From: Paratinospora sagittata
Taxonomy: Eukaryota; Streptophyta; Magnoliopsida; Ranunculales; Menispermaceae
Direction: 5' to 3'
Assembly (NCBI GenBank): GCA_035771175.1
Contig: CM069606.1
Location: 33,882,816-33,946,815, forward strand
DNA length: 64,000 bases
A model generated the notes under the pieces. It did no database searches. It was not told the DNA's origin and saw nothing but the letters and a program-made list of their open reading frames with translations. Below, piece by piece: positions 1 to 13,476 of this stretch. A program made the position numbers and the translations under genes. The number at the start of each line of letters is the position of its first letter. Within the stretch, counting starts at the first letter, position 1.

Positions 1-880
1 GAAAAAGAGATTTTTGGGGTTAGACATGAATAAAGTGATATATGATCAAAGGGCGGAAACCATGAAATCACGTGAGATGGGAAGATACTTGCATGACATA
101 TGTAACCAATAAGAGAGTATAAACTTAATGAATCTTATTTTAATCTAATTTTCATAGGAATACAAAGATTTAGTTAAAAGGGATATTTTTGCTTAACCGT
201 CGTCAGGAGAGACTTGCGAATAATTTAAGGCTCTTGGTTAACAGCTCAATTTAATTAATTAATTGAAAAATGAGTAAATAGATCCAAGTAAAGTGTTGAG
301 GGAAATCATAATCCTTAGATTTGTTGATCTGATTATTTGAATTACAACTCTCTTACTTTTTCTTTGAGTTTTTAATTTATTTCATATTTAATTTAGCATT
401 ATTTCCAGTTTTTGTGTAGATAAGATTAGGTTGAGATAATTTTAATATTTGACAAAACTTAGTAACAAATCTCTGTAGGAACAATACTCTTTCTTCACTT
501 TCTAACTTGTAAATAGTATTGTGCACTAACAATAATTCCACAATATGTCATTATTATTTTAACACACTTGATTTTTCCTCTGCTTGATGACAAGGATCGT
601 GATCTAAGGGGTCGATTATTTGGTGTCATAAGATATTTGATTAACTAACGATTCAAATTATGCTTGAGGCTCTATAAATAGGGTCTCCCGTTTGGTTTCT
701 TTCATTTTCATTTTTCAATTTGTGGTCTTATATTTTGGAGAGATTTTGAGCTTAACTACCAACCTTCCACTAGCCAGGGGTTTCGGGCCTTCAGTCGCTC
801 TTGTACTCTGACCTTAAGGCCTTAGCTTTCTTTAGGATATCGTGTTATACCTTCGAGTCGACCGTGGTCAAAAGAAGAAT
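1..880. other. Left flank of the tandem array, no gene recognised
   Basis: AT-rich sequence without a convincing coding region. A TATA-like box (TATAAATA, 672-679) lies about 200 bases before the first repeat unit and is followed by a T-rich stretch that resembles a leader. This could be the promoter and leader of the retroelement from which the array grew, but no LTR end, primer site or polypurine tract is visible. The homology to the repeat units begins abruptly at 881. Confidence 0.4.
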
Positions 881-1529
881 TAGGTTGGTTTCTCCAGAAT
901 TGGGTATTGACCCCAAAAGGGTGGATATCCAAGTGTCAGGCTCTGAGCACCCCAAGGTGAAGGAGGTCGTTGGTACTCCTGAACTCGGCGACAAAGAACA
1001 TATAAATGAAGAGGTAGGTAGTGGCAAAGAGGATGGCGATTTTGATATGGAAGGGGACCGAATCGGTGTTCCAAACCCTTTTATCTACATCATGGATCAC
1101 TATTTGTGCATTCTTACTCGGAAGGAGTTAGAGGACCACAGGAAGAGATGTAAAATCCCTATTGAAGTAGGCTAGTGTCTTCTTGATCAAAGATGAGAAA
1201 CCGACCTGTCCTCCAAAGGGAGAGGTGGCTATTTATGTTTTCTTTTCCAAAGTGAGCTTTGGCTCCTAATCCAATGTCTTGTTGCCAAGATGTTGAAAGC
1301 CCTATATATCACCCTTGGCCAAATTAACCCTAACTTTTGGAATGAGTTGGTTGGTACCATACTTCTCTATGAAGCACATGACTTTGGTAGCCCAACCCTT
1401 TGGGACTTCTGTACTATACACATCATGAAGTGTCATCCTTAGTCTAACCTTATTGAAGTTTGGGGTTTTTATTATGCTAGTATTTGTTTTAGTAATAAAC
1501 CGCTTATCACTAGGCAGCCCACCACCGGC

Positions 1530-1577
<48 letters not shown>

Positions 1578-2986
1578 AGAAGTGGCGCTTCACTTCGATA
1601 GACAAGGACTGTAGGTCAGGCTGTACCCAAACACATGCAAACTTAATTGTATAGTAGTTATTTCGTCTTTTTTTCCGTTGATTGGTGTTTTTGCTTCACT
1701 CTAGCTTTGGGTTGCCTTTTTTGTGTAGTTACATATCGAAAATGGCCTAACTTTGAAGAGGTCGTGGAAACAAAGGCCCCCTACTTTGAAGCATTCCCTG
1801 CAACAATATGAAGGAATTTCACCCTCCATTTGAGGCTCTTACTTCTGCAATAAGCATGCCTCTTGTTCTTGCTCCCGAGACTTTCTCGTCAAGTCATACC
1901 ATTCAAACCTGTGGATATTGACATCAAGGGTGAGGGCTCGATCCTTAATCAATTTGAGGATCAGGGGGGCTATAGATGGCTTGGGCACTTCATCGTTGTC
2001 TCTAAGGAAGTCAAGGAAAATACGACGTATCTCATTTTGTATGAGCTTCAAAAGCAATTCCTTTAGTCATTGGTGGAAGTCCGACTTTCTTACTTTTAAG
2101 TCTTTGCGTTTTTTGTCTCAATTTGGTTTCTTATTTTGTTTTGTCTTGGCAAGAAGCCTTCCTCAATGTCTGGTATTGGTACGCTTTTATCACTGGGAAG
2201 CCCACTATTAACAAGGGGTATATATTTATATATACACATATATATAGGAAGTGGTGCTTCATTCCGGGAGACTGGGACTATAGATCGAGATCGAGTTGTA
2301 CCCGAACCCATGTTAGCCCTAATTGTAAACTAGTTTTTTCATCTTTTTTTGCTTTGATTGGTGTTTTTGTTTCACTTTAACTTCAGGTTACCTTTCTGTG
2401 TAGTCATACATTGAAAATGGCCTAGCTTTGAAGAGGTCATGGAAACAAAGGCCTCCTACTTTGAAGCATTCCCCATAATAAGAGGGTTTTTAGCGATCTA
2501 GTTACCCCTATTACGTTCTATTGGCTCAGTTTTTCTACTACTAACTACAAAAATTGTGAGTGTTTTTAGCTTGAACCACAGTTTTTCTTCCTTTGCTCTC
2601 TCTTCTAATTGTGGATTTTCTATTTTAGCAGTCACGGTGATGGCCAACAAAGGGAAGGAGCACAGCCAGTGCAACTATGCCAACCTTGACCTTAGGGCTC
2701 TGGAAGCACAGAAAAAGAAGAAGAAAACCATTAGTTCCACTTTTGTGTCCGCTCATTCTAGGAGTGTTGGCACTTTCGCAAAGCCAGGGGACCCGAAGGA
2801 TCTTTTTGGCATCCCCTCCTCTACCCAAACCTAAGAGGGAATTTGACCATCTATCAAAGGCTTTCACCATTAGGCTAAGCACACTTCTTGTTCCTACTCC
2901 CAATACTTGTTCATCAAGTCATGCCATTCAAACCTATGGACATTGACATCAAGAGTGAGGGCTCGATTCTTAATCAATTTGAGGAT
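881..2986. repeat. Array unit 1 (2106 bp)
   Basis: First unit. Its first ~300 bases differ from unit 2 at several sites (for example AAAAGGG against AAGAGGG, and GGTACTCCTG against GGTATTCCTG); the rest is nearly identical to unit 2. The (AT)n run is at 1535-1573. An internal duplication is visible: 1494-1829 resembles 2174-2487, and 1850-1965 resembles 2872-2986. Confidence 0.93.
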
Positions 2987-3635
2987 TAGGTTGGTTTCTC
3001 CAGAATTGGGTATTGACCCCAAGAGGGTGGATATCCAAGTGTCAGGCTCTGGGCACCCCAAGGTGAACGAGGTCGTTGGTATTCCTGGACTCGACGACGA
3101 AGAACATATAAATGAAGAGGTAAGTAGTGGCAAAGAGGATGGGGATTTTGATATGGAAGGGGACCGAATCGGTGTTCCAAACCCTTTTATCTACATCATG
3201 GATCACTATTTGTGCATTCTTACTCGGAAGGAGTTAGAGGACCACAGGAAGAGATGTAAAATCCCTATTGAAGTAGGCTAGTGTCTTCTTGATCAAAGAT
3301 GAGAAACCGACCTGTCCTCCAAAGGGAGAGGTGGCTATTTATGTTTGCTTTTCCAAAGTGAGCTTTAGCTCCTAATCCAATGTCTTGTTGCCAAGATGTT
3401 GAAAGCCCTATATATCACCCTTGGCCAAATTAACCCTAACTTTTGGAATGAGTTGGTTGGTACCATACTTCTCTATGAAGCACATGACTTTGGTAGCCCA
3501 ACCCTTTGGGACTTCTGTACTATACACATCATGAAGTGTCATCCTTAGTCTAACCTTATTGAAGTTTGGGGTTTTTATTATGCTAGTATTTGTTTTAGTA
3601 ATAAACCGCTTATCACTAGGCAGCCCACCACCGGA

Positions 3636-3675
<40 letters not shown>

Positions 3676-5084
3676 AGAAGTGGCGCTTCACTTCGATAGA
3701 CAAGGACTGTAGGTCAGGCTGTACCCAAACACATGCAAACTTAATTGTATAGTAGTTATTTCGTCTTTTTTTCCGTTGATTGGTGTTTTTGCTTCACTCT
3801 AGCTTTGGGTTGCCTTTTTTGTGTAGTTACATATCGAAAATGGCCTAACTTTGAAGAGGTCGTGGAAACAAAGGCCCCCTACTTTGAAGCATTCCCTGCA
3901 ACAATATGAAGGAATTTCACCCTCCATTTGAGGCTCTTACTTCTGCAATAAGCATGCCTCTTGTTCTTGCTCCCGAGACTTTCTCGTCAAGTCATACCAT
4001 TCAAACCTGTGGATATTGACATCAAGGGTGAGGGCTCGATCCTTAATCAATTTGAGGATCAGGGGGGCTATAGATGGCTTGGGCACTTCATCGTTGTCTC
4101 TAAGGAAGTCAAGGAAAATACGACGTATCTCATTTTGTATGAGCTTCAAAAGCAATTCCTTTAGTCATTGGTGGAAGTCCGACTTTCTTACTTTTAAGTC
4201 TTTGCGTTTTTTGTCTCAATTTGGTTTCTTATTTTGTTTTGTCTTGGCAAGAAGCCTTCCTCAATGTCTGGTATTGGTACGCTTTTATCACTGGGAAGCC
4301 CACTATTAACAAGGGGTATATATTTATATATACACATATATATAGGAAGTGGTGCTTCATTCCGGGAGACTGGGACTATAGATCGAGATCGAGTTGTACC
4401 CGAACCCATGTTAGCCCTAATTGTAAACTAGTTTTTTCATCTTTTTTTGCTTTGATTGGTGTTTTTGTTTCACTTTAACTTCAGGTTACCTTTTTGTGTA
4501 GTCATACAATGAAAATGGCCTAGCTTTGAAGAGGTCATGGAAACTAAGGCCTCCTACTTTGAAGCATTCCCCATAATAAGAGGGTTTTTGACGATCTAGT
4601 TACCCCTATTACGTTCTATTGGCTCAGTTTTTCTACTACTAACTACAAAAATTGTGAGTGTTTTTAGCTTCAACCACCGTTTTTCTTCCTTTGCTCTCTC
4701 TTCTAATTGTGGATTTTCTATTTTAGCAGTCACGGTGATGGCCAACAAAGGGAAGGAGCACAGCCAGTGCAACTATGCCAACCTTGACCTTAGGGCTCTG
4801 GAAGCACAGAAAAAGAAGAAGAAAACCATTAGTTCCACTTTTGTGTCCGCTCATTCTAGGAGTGTTGGCACTTTCGCAAAGCCAGGGGACCCGAAGGATC
4901 TTTTTGGCATCCCCTCCTCTACCCAAACCTAAGAGGGAATTTGACCATCTATCTAAGGCTTTCACCGTTAGGCTAAGCACACTTCTTGTTCCTACTCCCA
5001 ATACTTGTTCATCAAGTCATGCCATTCAAACCTATGGACATTGACATCAAGAGTGAGGGCTCGATTCTTAATCAATTTGAGGAT
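2987..5084. repeat. Array unit 2 (2098 bp)
   Basis: Central-type unit. Its (AT)n run (3641-3671) is shorter than in unit 1. It shares the T variant TATCTCATTT with units 1 and 5. Confidence 0.93.
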
Positions 5085-5733
5085 TAGGTTGGTTTCTCCA
5101 GAATTGGGTATTGACCCCAAGAGGGTGGATATCCAAGTGTCAGGCTCTGGGCACCCCAAGGTGAACGAGGTCGTTGGTATTCCTGGACTCGACGACGAAG
5201 AACATATAAATGAAGAGGTAAGTAGTGGCAAAGAGGATGGGGATTTTGATATGGAAGGGGACCGAATCGGTGTTCCAAACCCTTTTATCTACATCATGGA
5301 TCACTATTTGTGCATTCTTACTCGGAAGGAGTTAGAGGACCACAGGAAGAGATGTAAAATCCCTATTGAAGTAGGCTAGTGTCTTCTTGATCAAAGATGA
5401 GAAACCGACCTGTCCTCCAAAGGGAGAGGTGGCTATTTATGTTTGCTTTTCCAAAGTGAGCTTTGGCTCCTAATCCAATGTCTTGTTGCCAAGATGTTGA
5501 AAGCCCTATATATCACCCTTGGCCAAATTAACCCTAACTTTTGGAATGAGTTGGTTGGTACCATACTTCTCTATGAAGCACATGACTTTGGTAGCCCAAC
5601 CCTTTGGGACTTCTGTACTATACACATCATGAAGTGTCATCCTTAGTCTAACCTTATTGAAGTTTGGGGTTTTTATTATGCTAGTATTTGTTTTAGTAAT
5701 AAACCGCTTATCACTAGGCAGCCCACCACCGGC

Positions 5734-5775
<42 letters not shown>

Positions 5776-7184
5776 AGAAGTGGCGCTTCACTTCGAAAGA
5801 CAAGGACTGTAGGTCAGGCTGTACCCAAACACATGCAAACTTAATTGTATAGTAGTTATTTCGTCTTTTTTTCCGTTGATTGGTGTTTTTGCTTCACTCT
5901 AGCTTTGGGTTGCCTTTTTTGTGTAGTTACATATCGAAAATGGCCTAACTTTGAAGAGGTCGTGGAAACAAAGGCCCCCTACTTTGAAGCATTCCCTGCA
6001 ACAATATGAAGGAATTTCACCCTCCATTTGAGGCTCTTACTTCTGCAATAAGCATGCCTCTTGTTCTTGCTCCCGAGACTTTCTCGTCAAGTCATACCAT
6101 TCAAACCTGTGGATATTGACATCAAGGGTGAGGGCTCGATCCTTAATCAATTTGAGGATCAGGGGGGCTATAGATGGCTTGGGCACTTCATCGTTGTCTC
6201 TAAGGAAGTCAAGGAAAATACGACGTATCCCATTTTGTATGAGCTTCAAAAGCAATTCCTTTAGTCATTGGTGGAAGTCCGACTTTCTTACTTTTAAGTC
6301 TTTGCGTTTTTTGTCTCAATTTGGTTTCTTATTTTGTTTTGTCTTGGCAAGAAGCCTTCCTCAATGTCTGGTATTGGTACGCTTTTATCACTGGGAAGCC
6401 CACTATTAACAAGGGGTATATATTTATATATACACATATATATAGGAAGTGGTGCTTCATTCCGGGAGACTGGGACTATAGATCGAGATCGAGTTGTACC
6501 CGAACCCATGTTAGCCCTAATTGTAAACTAGTTTTTTCATCTTTTTTTGCTTTGATTGGTGTTTTTGTTTCACTTTAACTTCAGGTTACCTTTTTGTGTA
6601 GTCATACAATGAAAATGGCCTAGCTTTGAAGAGGTCATGGAAACTAAGGCCTCCTACTTTGAAGCATTCCCCATAATAAGAGGGTTTTTGACGATCTAGT
6701 TACCCCTATTACGTTCTATTGGCTCAGTTTTTCTACTACTAACTACAAAAATTGTGAGTGTTTTTAGCTTCAACCACCGTTTTTCTTCCTTTGCTCTCTC
6801 TTCTAATTGTGGATTTTCTATTTTAGCAGTCACGGTGATGGCCAACAAAGGGAAGGAGCACAGCCAGTGCAACTATGCCAACCTTGACCTTAGGGCTCTG
6901 GAAGCACAGAAAAAGAAGAAGAAAACCATTAGTTCCACTTTTGTGTCCGCTCATTCTAGGAGTGTTGGCACTTTCGCAAAGCCAGGGGACCCGAAGGATC
7001 TTTTTGGCATCCCCTCCTCTACCCAAACCTAAGAGGGAATTTGACCATCTATCTAAGGCTTTCACCGTTAGGCTAAGCACACTTCTTGTTCCTACTCCCA
7101 ATACTTGTTCATCAAGTCATGCCATTCAAACCTATGGACATTGACATCAAGAGTGAGGGCTCGATTCTTAATCAATTTGAGGAT
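5085..7184. repeat. Array unit 3 (2100 bp)
   Basis: Central-type unit. It carries the TATCCCATTT variant near 6228, shared only with unit 4, so units 3 and 4 are probably sisters from a recent duplication. The (AT)n run is at 5739-5771. Confidence 0.93.
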
Positions 7185-7833
7185 TAGGTTGGTTTCTCCA
7201 GAATTGGGTATTGACCCCAAGAGGGTGGATATCCAAGTGTCAGGCTCTGGGCACCCCAAGGTGAACGAGGTCGTTGGTATTCCTGGACTCGACGACGAAG
7301 AACATATAAATGAAGAGGTAAGTAGTGGCAAAGAGGATGGGGATTTTGATATGGAAGGGGACCGAATCGGTGTTCCAAACCCTTTTATCTACATCATGGA
7401 TCACTATTTGTGCATTCTTACTCGGAAGGAGTTAGAGGACCACAGGAAGAGATGTAAAATCCCTATTGAAGTAGGCTAGTGTCTTCTTGATCAAAGATGA
7501 GAAACCGACCTGTCCTCCAAAGGGAGAGGTGGCTATTTATGTTTGCTTTTCCAAAGTGAGCTTTGGCTCCTAATCCAATGTCTTGTTGCCAAGATGTTGA
7601 AAGCCCTATATATCACCCTTGGCCAAATTAACCCTAACTTTTGGAATGAGTTGGTTGGTACCATACTTCTCTATGAAGCACATGACTTTGGTAGCCCAAC
7701 CCTTTGGGACTTCTGTACTATACACATCATGAAGTGTCATCCTTAGTCTAACCTTATTGAAGTTTGGGGTTTTTATTATGCTAGTATTTGTTTTAGTAAT
7801 AAACCGCTTATCACTAGGCAGCCCACCACCGGC

Positions 7834-7881
<48 letters not shown>

Positions 7882-9290
7882 AGAAGTGGCGCTTCACTTC
7901 GAAAGACAAGGACTGTAGGTCAGGCTGTACCCAAACACATGCAAACTTAATTGTATAGTAGTTATTTCGTCTTTTTTTCCGTTGATTGGTGTTTTTGCTT
8001 CACTCTAGCTTTGGGTTGCCTTTTTTGTGTAGTTACATATCGAAAATGGCCTAACTTTGAAGAGGTCGTGGAAACAAAGGCCCCCTACTTTGAAGCATTC
8101 CCTGCAACAATATGAAGGAATTTCACCCTCCATTTGAGGCTCTTACTTCTGCAATAAGCATGCCTCTTGTTCTTGCTCCCGAGACTTTCTCGTCAAGTCA
8201 TACCATTCAAACCTGTGGATATTGACATCAAGGGTGAGGGCTCGATCCTTAATCAATTTGAGGATCAGGGGGGCTATAGATGGCTTGGGCACTTCATCGT
8301 TGTCTCTAAGGAAGTCAAGGAAAATACGACGTATCCCATTTTGTATGAGCTTCAAAAGCAATTCCTTTAGTCATTGGTGGAAGTCCGACTTTCTTACTTT
8401 TAAGTCTTTGCGTTTTTTGTCTCAATTTGGTTTCTTATTTTGTTTTGTCTTGGCAAGAAGCCTTCCTCAATGTCTGGTATTGGTACGCTTTTATCACTGG
8501 GAAGCCCACTATTGACAAGGGGTATATATTTATATATACACATATATATAGGAAGTGGTGCTTCATTCCGGGAGACTGGGACTATAGATCGAGATCGAGT
8601 TGTACCCGAACCCATGTTAGCCCTAATTGTAAACTAGTTTTTTCATCTTTTTTTGCTTTGATTGGTGTTTTTGTTTCACTTTAACTTCAGGTTACCTTTT
8701 TGTGTAGTCATACAATGAAAATGGCCTAGCTTTGAAGAGGTCATGGAAACTAAGGCCTCCTACTTTGAAGCATTCCCCATAATAAGAGGGTTTTTGACGA
8801 TCTAGTTACCCCTATTACGTTCTATTGGCTCAGTTTTTCTACTACTAACTACAAAAATTGTGAGTGTTTTTAGCTTCAACCACCGTTTTTCTTCCTTTGC
8901 TCTCTCTTCTAATTGTGGATTTTCTATTTTAGCAGTCACGGTGATGGCCAACAAAGGGAAGGAGCACAGCCAGTGCAACTATGCCAACCTTGACCTTAGG
9001 GCTCTGGAAGCACAGAAAAAGAAGAAGAAAACCATTAGTTCCACTTTTGTGTCCGCTCATTCTAGGAGTGTTGGCACTTTCGCAAAGCCAGGGGACCCGA
9101 AGGATCTTTTTGGCATCCCCTCCTCTACCCAAACCTAAGAGGGAATTTGACCATCTATCTAAGGCTTTCACCGTTAGGCTAAGCACACTTCTTGTTCCTA
9201 CTCCCAATACTTGTTCATCAAGTCATGCCATTCAAACCTATGGACATTGACATCAAGAGTGAGGGCTCGATTCTTAATCAATTTGAGGAT
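7185..9290. repeat. Array unit 4 (2106 bp)
   Basis: Almost identical to unit 3 apart from a longer (AT)n run (7839-7877) and a few single-base changes such as ATTGACAAGG for ATTAACAAGG near 8512. Confidence 0.93.
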
Positions 9291-9939
9291 TAGGTTGGTT
9301 TCTCCAGAATTGGGTATTGACCCCAAGAGGGTGGATATCCAAGTGTCAGGCTCTGGGCACCCCAAGGTGAACGAGGTCGTTGGTATTCCTGGACTCGACG
9401 ACGAAGAACATATAAATGAAGAGGTAAGTAGTGGCAAAGAGGATGGGGATTTTGATATGGAAGGGGACCGAATCGGTGTTCCAAACCCTTTTATCTACAT
9501 CATGGATCACTATTTGTGCATTCTTACTCGGAAGGAGTTAGAGGACCACAGGAAGAGATGTAAAATCCCTATTGAAGTAGGCTAGTGTCTTCTTGATCAA
9601 AGATGAGAAACCGACCTGTCCTCCAAAGGGAGAGGTGGCTATTTATGTTTGCTTTTCCAAAGTGAGCTTTGGCTCCTAATCCAATGTCTTGTTGCCAAGA
9701 TGTTGAAAGCCCTATATATCACCCTTGGCCAAATTAACCCTAACTTTTGGAATGAGTTGGTTGGTACCATACTTCTCTATGAAGCACATGACTTTGGTAG
9801 CCCAACCCTTTGGGACTTCTGTACTATACACATCATGAAGTGTCATCCTTAGTCTAACCTTATTGAAGTTTGGGGTTTTTATTATGCTAGTATTTGTTTT
9901 AGTGATAAACCGCTTATCACTAGGCAGCCCACCACCGGC

Positions 9940-9991
<52 letters not shown>

Positions 9992-11400
9992 AGAAGTGGC
10001 GCTTCACTTCGAAAGACAAGGACTGTAGGTCAGGCTGTACCCAAACACATGCAAACTTAATTGTATAGTAGTTATTTCGTCTTTTTTTCCGTTGATTGGT
10101 GTTTTTGCTTCACTCTAGCTTTGGGTTGCCTTTTTTGTGTAGTTACATATCGAAAATGGCCTAACTTTGAAGAGGTCGTGGAAACAAAGGCCCCCTACTT
10201 TGAAGCATTCCCTGCAACAATATGAAGGAATTTCACCCTCCATTTGAGGCTCTTACTTCTGCAATAAGCATGCCTCTTGTTCTTGCTCCCGAGACTTTCT
10301 CGTCAAGTCATACCATTCAAACCTGTGGATATTGACATCAAGGGTGAGGGCTCGATCCTTAATCAATTTGAGGATCAGGGGGGCTATAGATGGCTTGGGC
10401 ACTTCATCGTTGTCTCTAAGGAAGTCAAGGAAAATACGACGTATCTCATTTTGTATGAGCTTCAAAAGCAATTCCTTTAGTCATTGGTGGAAGTCCGACT
10501 TTCTTACTTTTAAGTCTTTGCGTTTTTTGTCTCAATTTGGTTTCTTATTTTGTTTTGTCTTGGCAAGAAGCCTTCCTCAATGTCTGGTATTGGTACGCTT
10601 TTATCACTGGGAAGCCCACTATTAACAAGGGGTATATATTTATATATACACATATATATAGGAAGTGGTGCTTCATTCCGGGAGACTGGGACTATAGATC
10701 GAGATCGAGTTGTACCCGAACCCATGTTAGCCCTAATTGTAAACTAGTTTTTTCATCTTTTTTTGCTTTGATTGGTGTTTTTGTTTCACTTTAACTTCAG
10801 GTTACCTTTTTGTGTAGTCATACAATGAAAATGGCCTAGCTTTGAAGAGGTCATGGAAACTAAGGCCTCCTACTTTGAAGCATTCCCCATAATAAGAGGG
10901 TTTTTGACGATCTAGTTACCCCTATTACGTTCTATTGGCTCAGTTTTTCTACTACTAACTACAAAAATTGTGAGTGTTTTTAGCTTCAACCACCGTTTTT
11001 CTTCCTTTGCTCTCTCTTCTAATTGTGGATTTTCTATTTTAGCAGTCACGGTGATGGCCAACAAAGGGAAGGAGCACAGCCAGTGCAACTATGCCAACCT
11101 TGACCTTAGGGCTCTGGAAGCACAGAAAAAGAAGAAGAAAACCATTAGTTCCACTTTTGTGTCCGCTCATTCTAGGAGTGTTGGCACTTTCGCAAAGCCA
11201 GGGGACCCGAAGGATCTTTTTGGCATCCCCTCCTCTACCCAAACCTAAGAGGGAATTTGACCATCTATCTAAGGCTTTCACCGTTAGGCTAAGCACACTT
11301 CTTGTTCCTACTCCCAATACTTGTTCATCAAGTCATGCCATTCAAACCTATGGACATTGACATCAAGAGTGAGGGCTCGATTCTTAATCAATTTGAGGAT
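9291..11400. repeat. Array unit 5 (2110 bp)
   Basis: Central-type unit with the longest (AT)n run of the array (about 9945-9987), which makes it the longest unit. Confidence 0.93.
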
Positions 11401-13476
11401 TAGGTTGGTTTCTCCAGAATTGGGTATTGACCCCAAGAGGGTGGATATCCAAGTGTCAGGCTCTGGGCACCCCAAGGTGAACGAGGTCGTTGGTATTCCT
11501 GGACTCGACGACGAAGAACATATAAATGAAGAGGTAGGTAGTGGCAATGAGGATGGGGATTTTGATATGGAAGGGGACCGAATCGGTGTTCCAAACCCTT
11601 TTATCTACATCATGGATCACTATTTGTGCATTCTTACTCGGAAGGAGTTAGAGGACCACAGGAAGAGATGTAAAATCCCTATTGAAGTAGGCTAGTGTCT
11701 TCTTGGTCAAAGATGAGAAAATGACCTGTCCTCCAAAGGGAGAGGTGGCTATTTATGTTTGCTTTTCCAAAGTGAGCTTTGGCTCCTAATCCAATGTCTT
11801 GTTGCCAAGATGTTGAAAGCCCTATATATCACCCTTGGCCAAATTAACCCTAACTTTTGGAATGAGTTGGTTGGTACCATACTTCTCTATGAAGCACATG
11901 ACTTTGGTAGCCCAACCCTTTGGGACTTCTGTACTATACACATCATGAAGTGTCATCCTTAGTCTAACCTTATTGAAGTTTGGGGTTTTTATTATGCTAG
12001 TATTTGTTTTAGTAATAAACCGCTTATCACTAGGCAGCCCACCACCGGCAAGGGATATATATATATATATATACATAAGAAGTGGCGCTTCACTTCGAAA
12101 GACAAGGACTGTAGGTCAGGTTGTACCCAAACACATGCAAACTTAATTGTATAGTAGTTATTTCGTCTTTTTTTTCCGTTGATTGGTGTTTTTGCTTCAC
12201 TCTAGCTTTGGGTTGCCTTTTTTTTGTAGTTACATATCGAAAATGGCCTAACTTTGAAGAGGTCGTGGAAACAAAGGCCCCCTACTTTGAGGCATTCCCT
12301 GCAACAATATGAAGGAATTTGACCCTCCATTTGAGGCTCTTACTTCTGCAATAAGCATGCCTCTTGTTCTTGCTCCCGAGACTTGCTCGTCAAGTCATAC
12401 CATTCAAACCTGTGGTTACTGACATCAAGGGTGAGGGCTCGATCCTTAATCAATTTGAGGATCAGGGAGGCTATAGATGGCCTGGGCACTTCATCGTTGT
12501 CTCTAAGGAAGTCGAGGAAAATATGAAGTATCTCATCTTGTATGAGCTTCAAAAGCAATTCCTTTAGTCATTGGTGGAAGTCCGACTTTCTTACTTTTAA
12601 GTCTTTGCGTTTTTTGTCTCAATTTGGTTTCTTATTTTGTTTTGTCTTGGCAAGAAGCCCTCCTCAATGTCTGGTATTAGTACGCTTTTATCACTGGGAA
12701 GCCCACTATTAACAAGGGGTACATATATATATAGGAAGTGGTGCTTCATTTCGGGAGACTGGGACTATAGATCGAGATCGAGATCGATATGTACCCGAAC
12801 CCATGTTAGCCCTAATTGTAAACTAGTTTTTTCATCTTTTTTTGCTTTGATTGGTGTTTTTGTTTCACTTTAACTTCAGGTTGCCTTTTTGTGTAGTCAT
12901 ACATTGAAAATGGCCTAGCTTTGAAGAGGTCATGGAAACTAAGGCCTCCTACTTTGAAGCATTCCCCATAATAAGAGAGTTTTTGACGATCTAGTTACCC
13001 CTATTACGTTCTATTGGCTCAGTTTTTCTACTACTAACTACAAAAATTGTGAGTGTTTTTAGCTTCAACCACAGTTTTTCTTCCTTTGCTCTCTCTTCTA
13101 ATTGTGGATTTTCTATTTTAGCAGTCCCGGTGATCGCCAACAAAGGGAAGAAGCACAGCCAGTGCAACTATGCCAGCCATGACCTTAGGGCTCTGGAAGC
13201 ACAGAAAAGGAAGAAGACCATTAGTTCCACTTTTGTGTCCGCTCATTCTAGGAGTGTTGGCACTTTCGCAAAGCCAAGGGCCCCGAAGGATCTTTTTGTC
13301 ATCCCCTCCTCTACCCAAACCTAAGAGGGAATTTGACCATCTATCAAAGGCTTTCACCATTAGGCTAAGCACACTTCTTGTTCCTACTCCCAATACTTGT
13401 TCATCAAGTCATGCCATTCAAACCTATGGACATTGACATCAAGAGTGAGGGCTCGATTCTTAATCAATTTGAGGAT
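11401..13476. repeat. Array unit 6 (2076 bp)
   Basis: Mosaic unit. Up to about 12120 it matches the central units; after that it becomes clearly more diverged and has shorter AT runs (12055-12073 and 12720-12733). The switch marks the edge of the homogenised part of the array. Confidence 0.92.
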
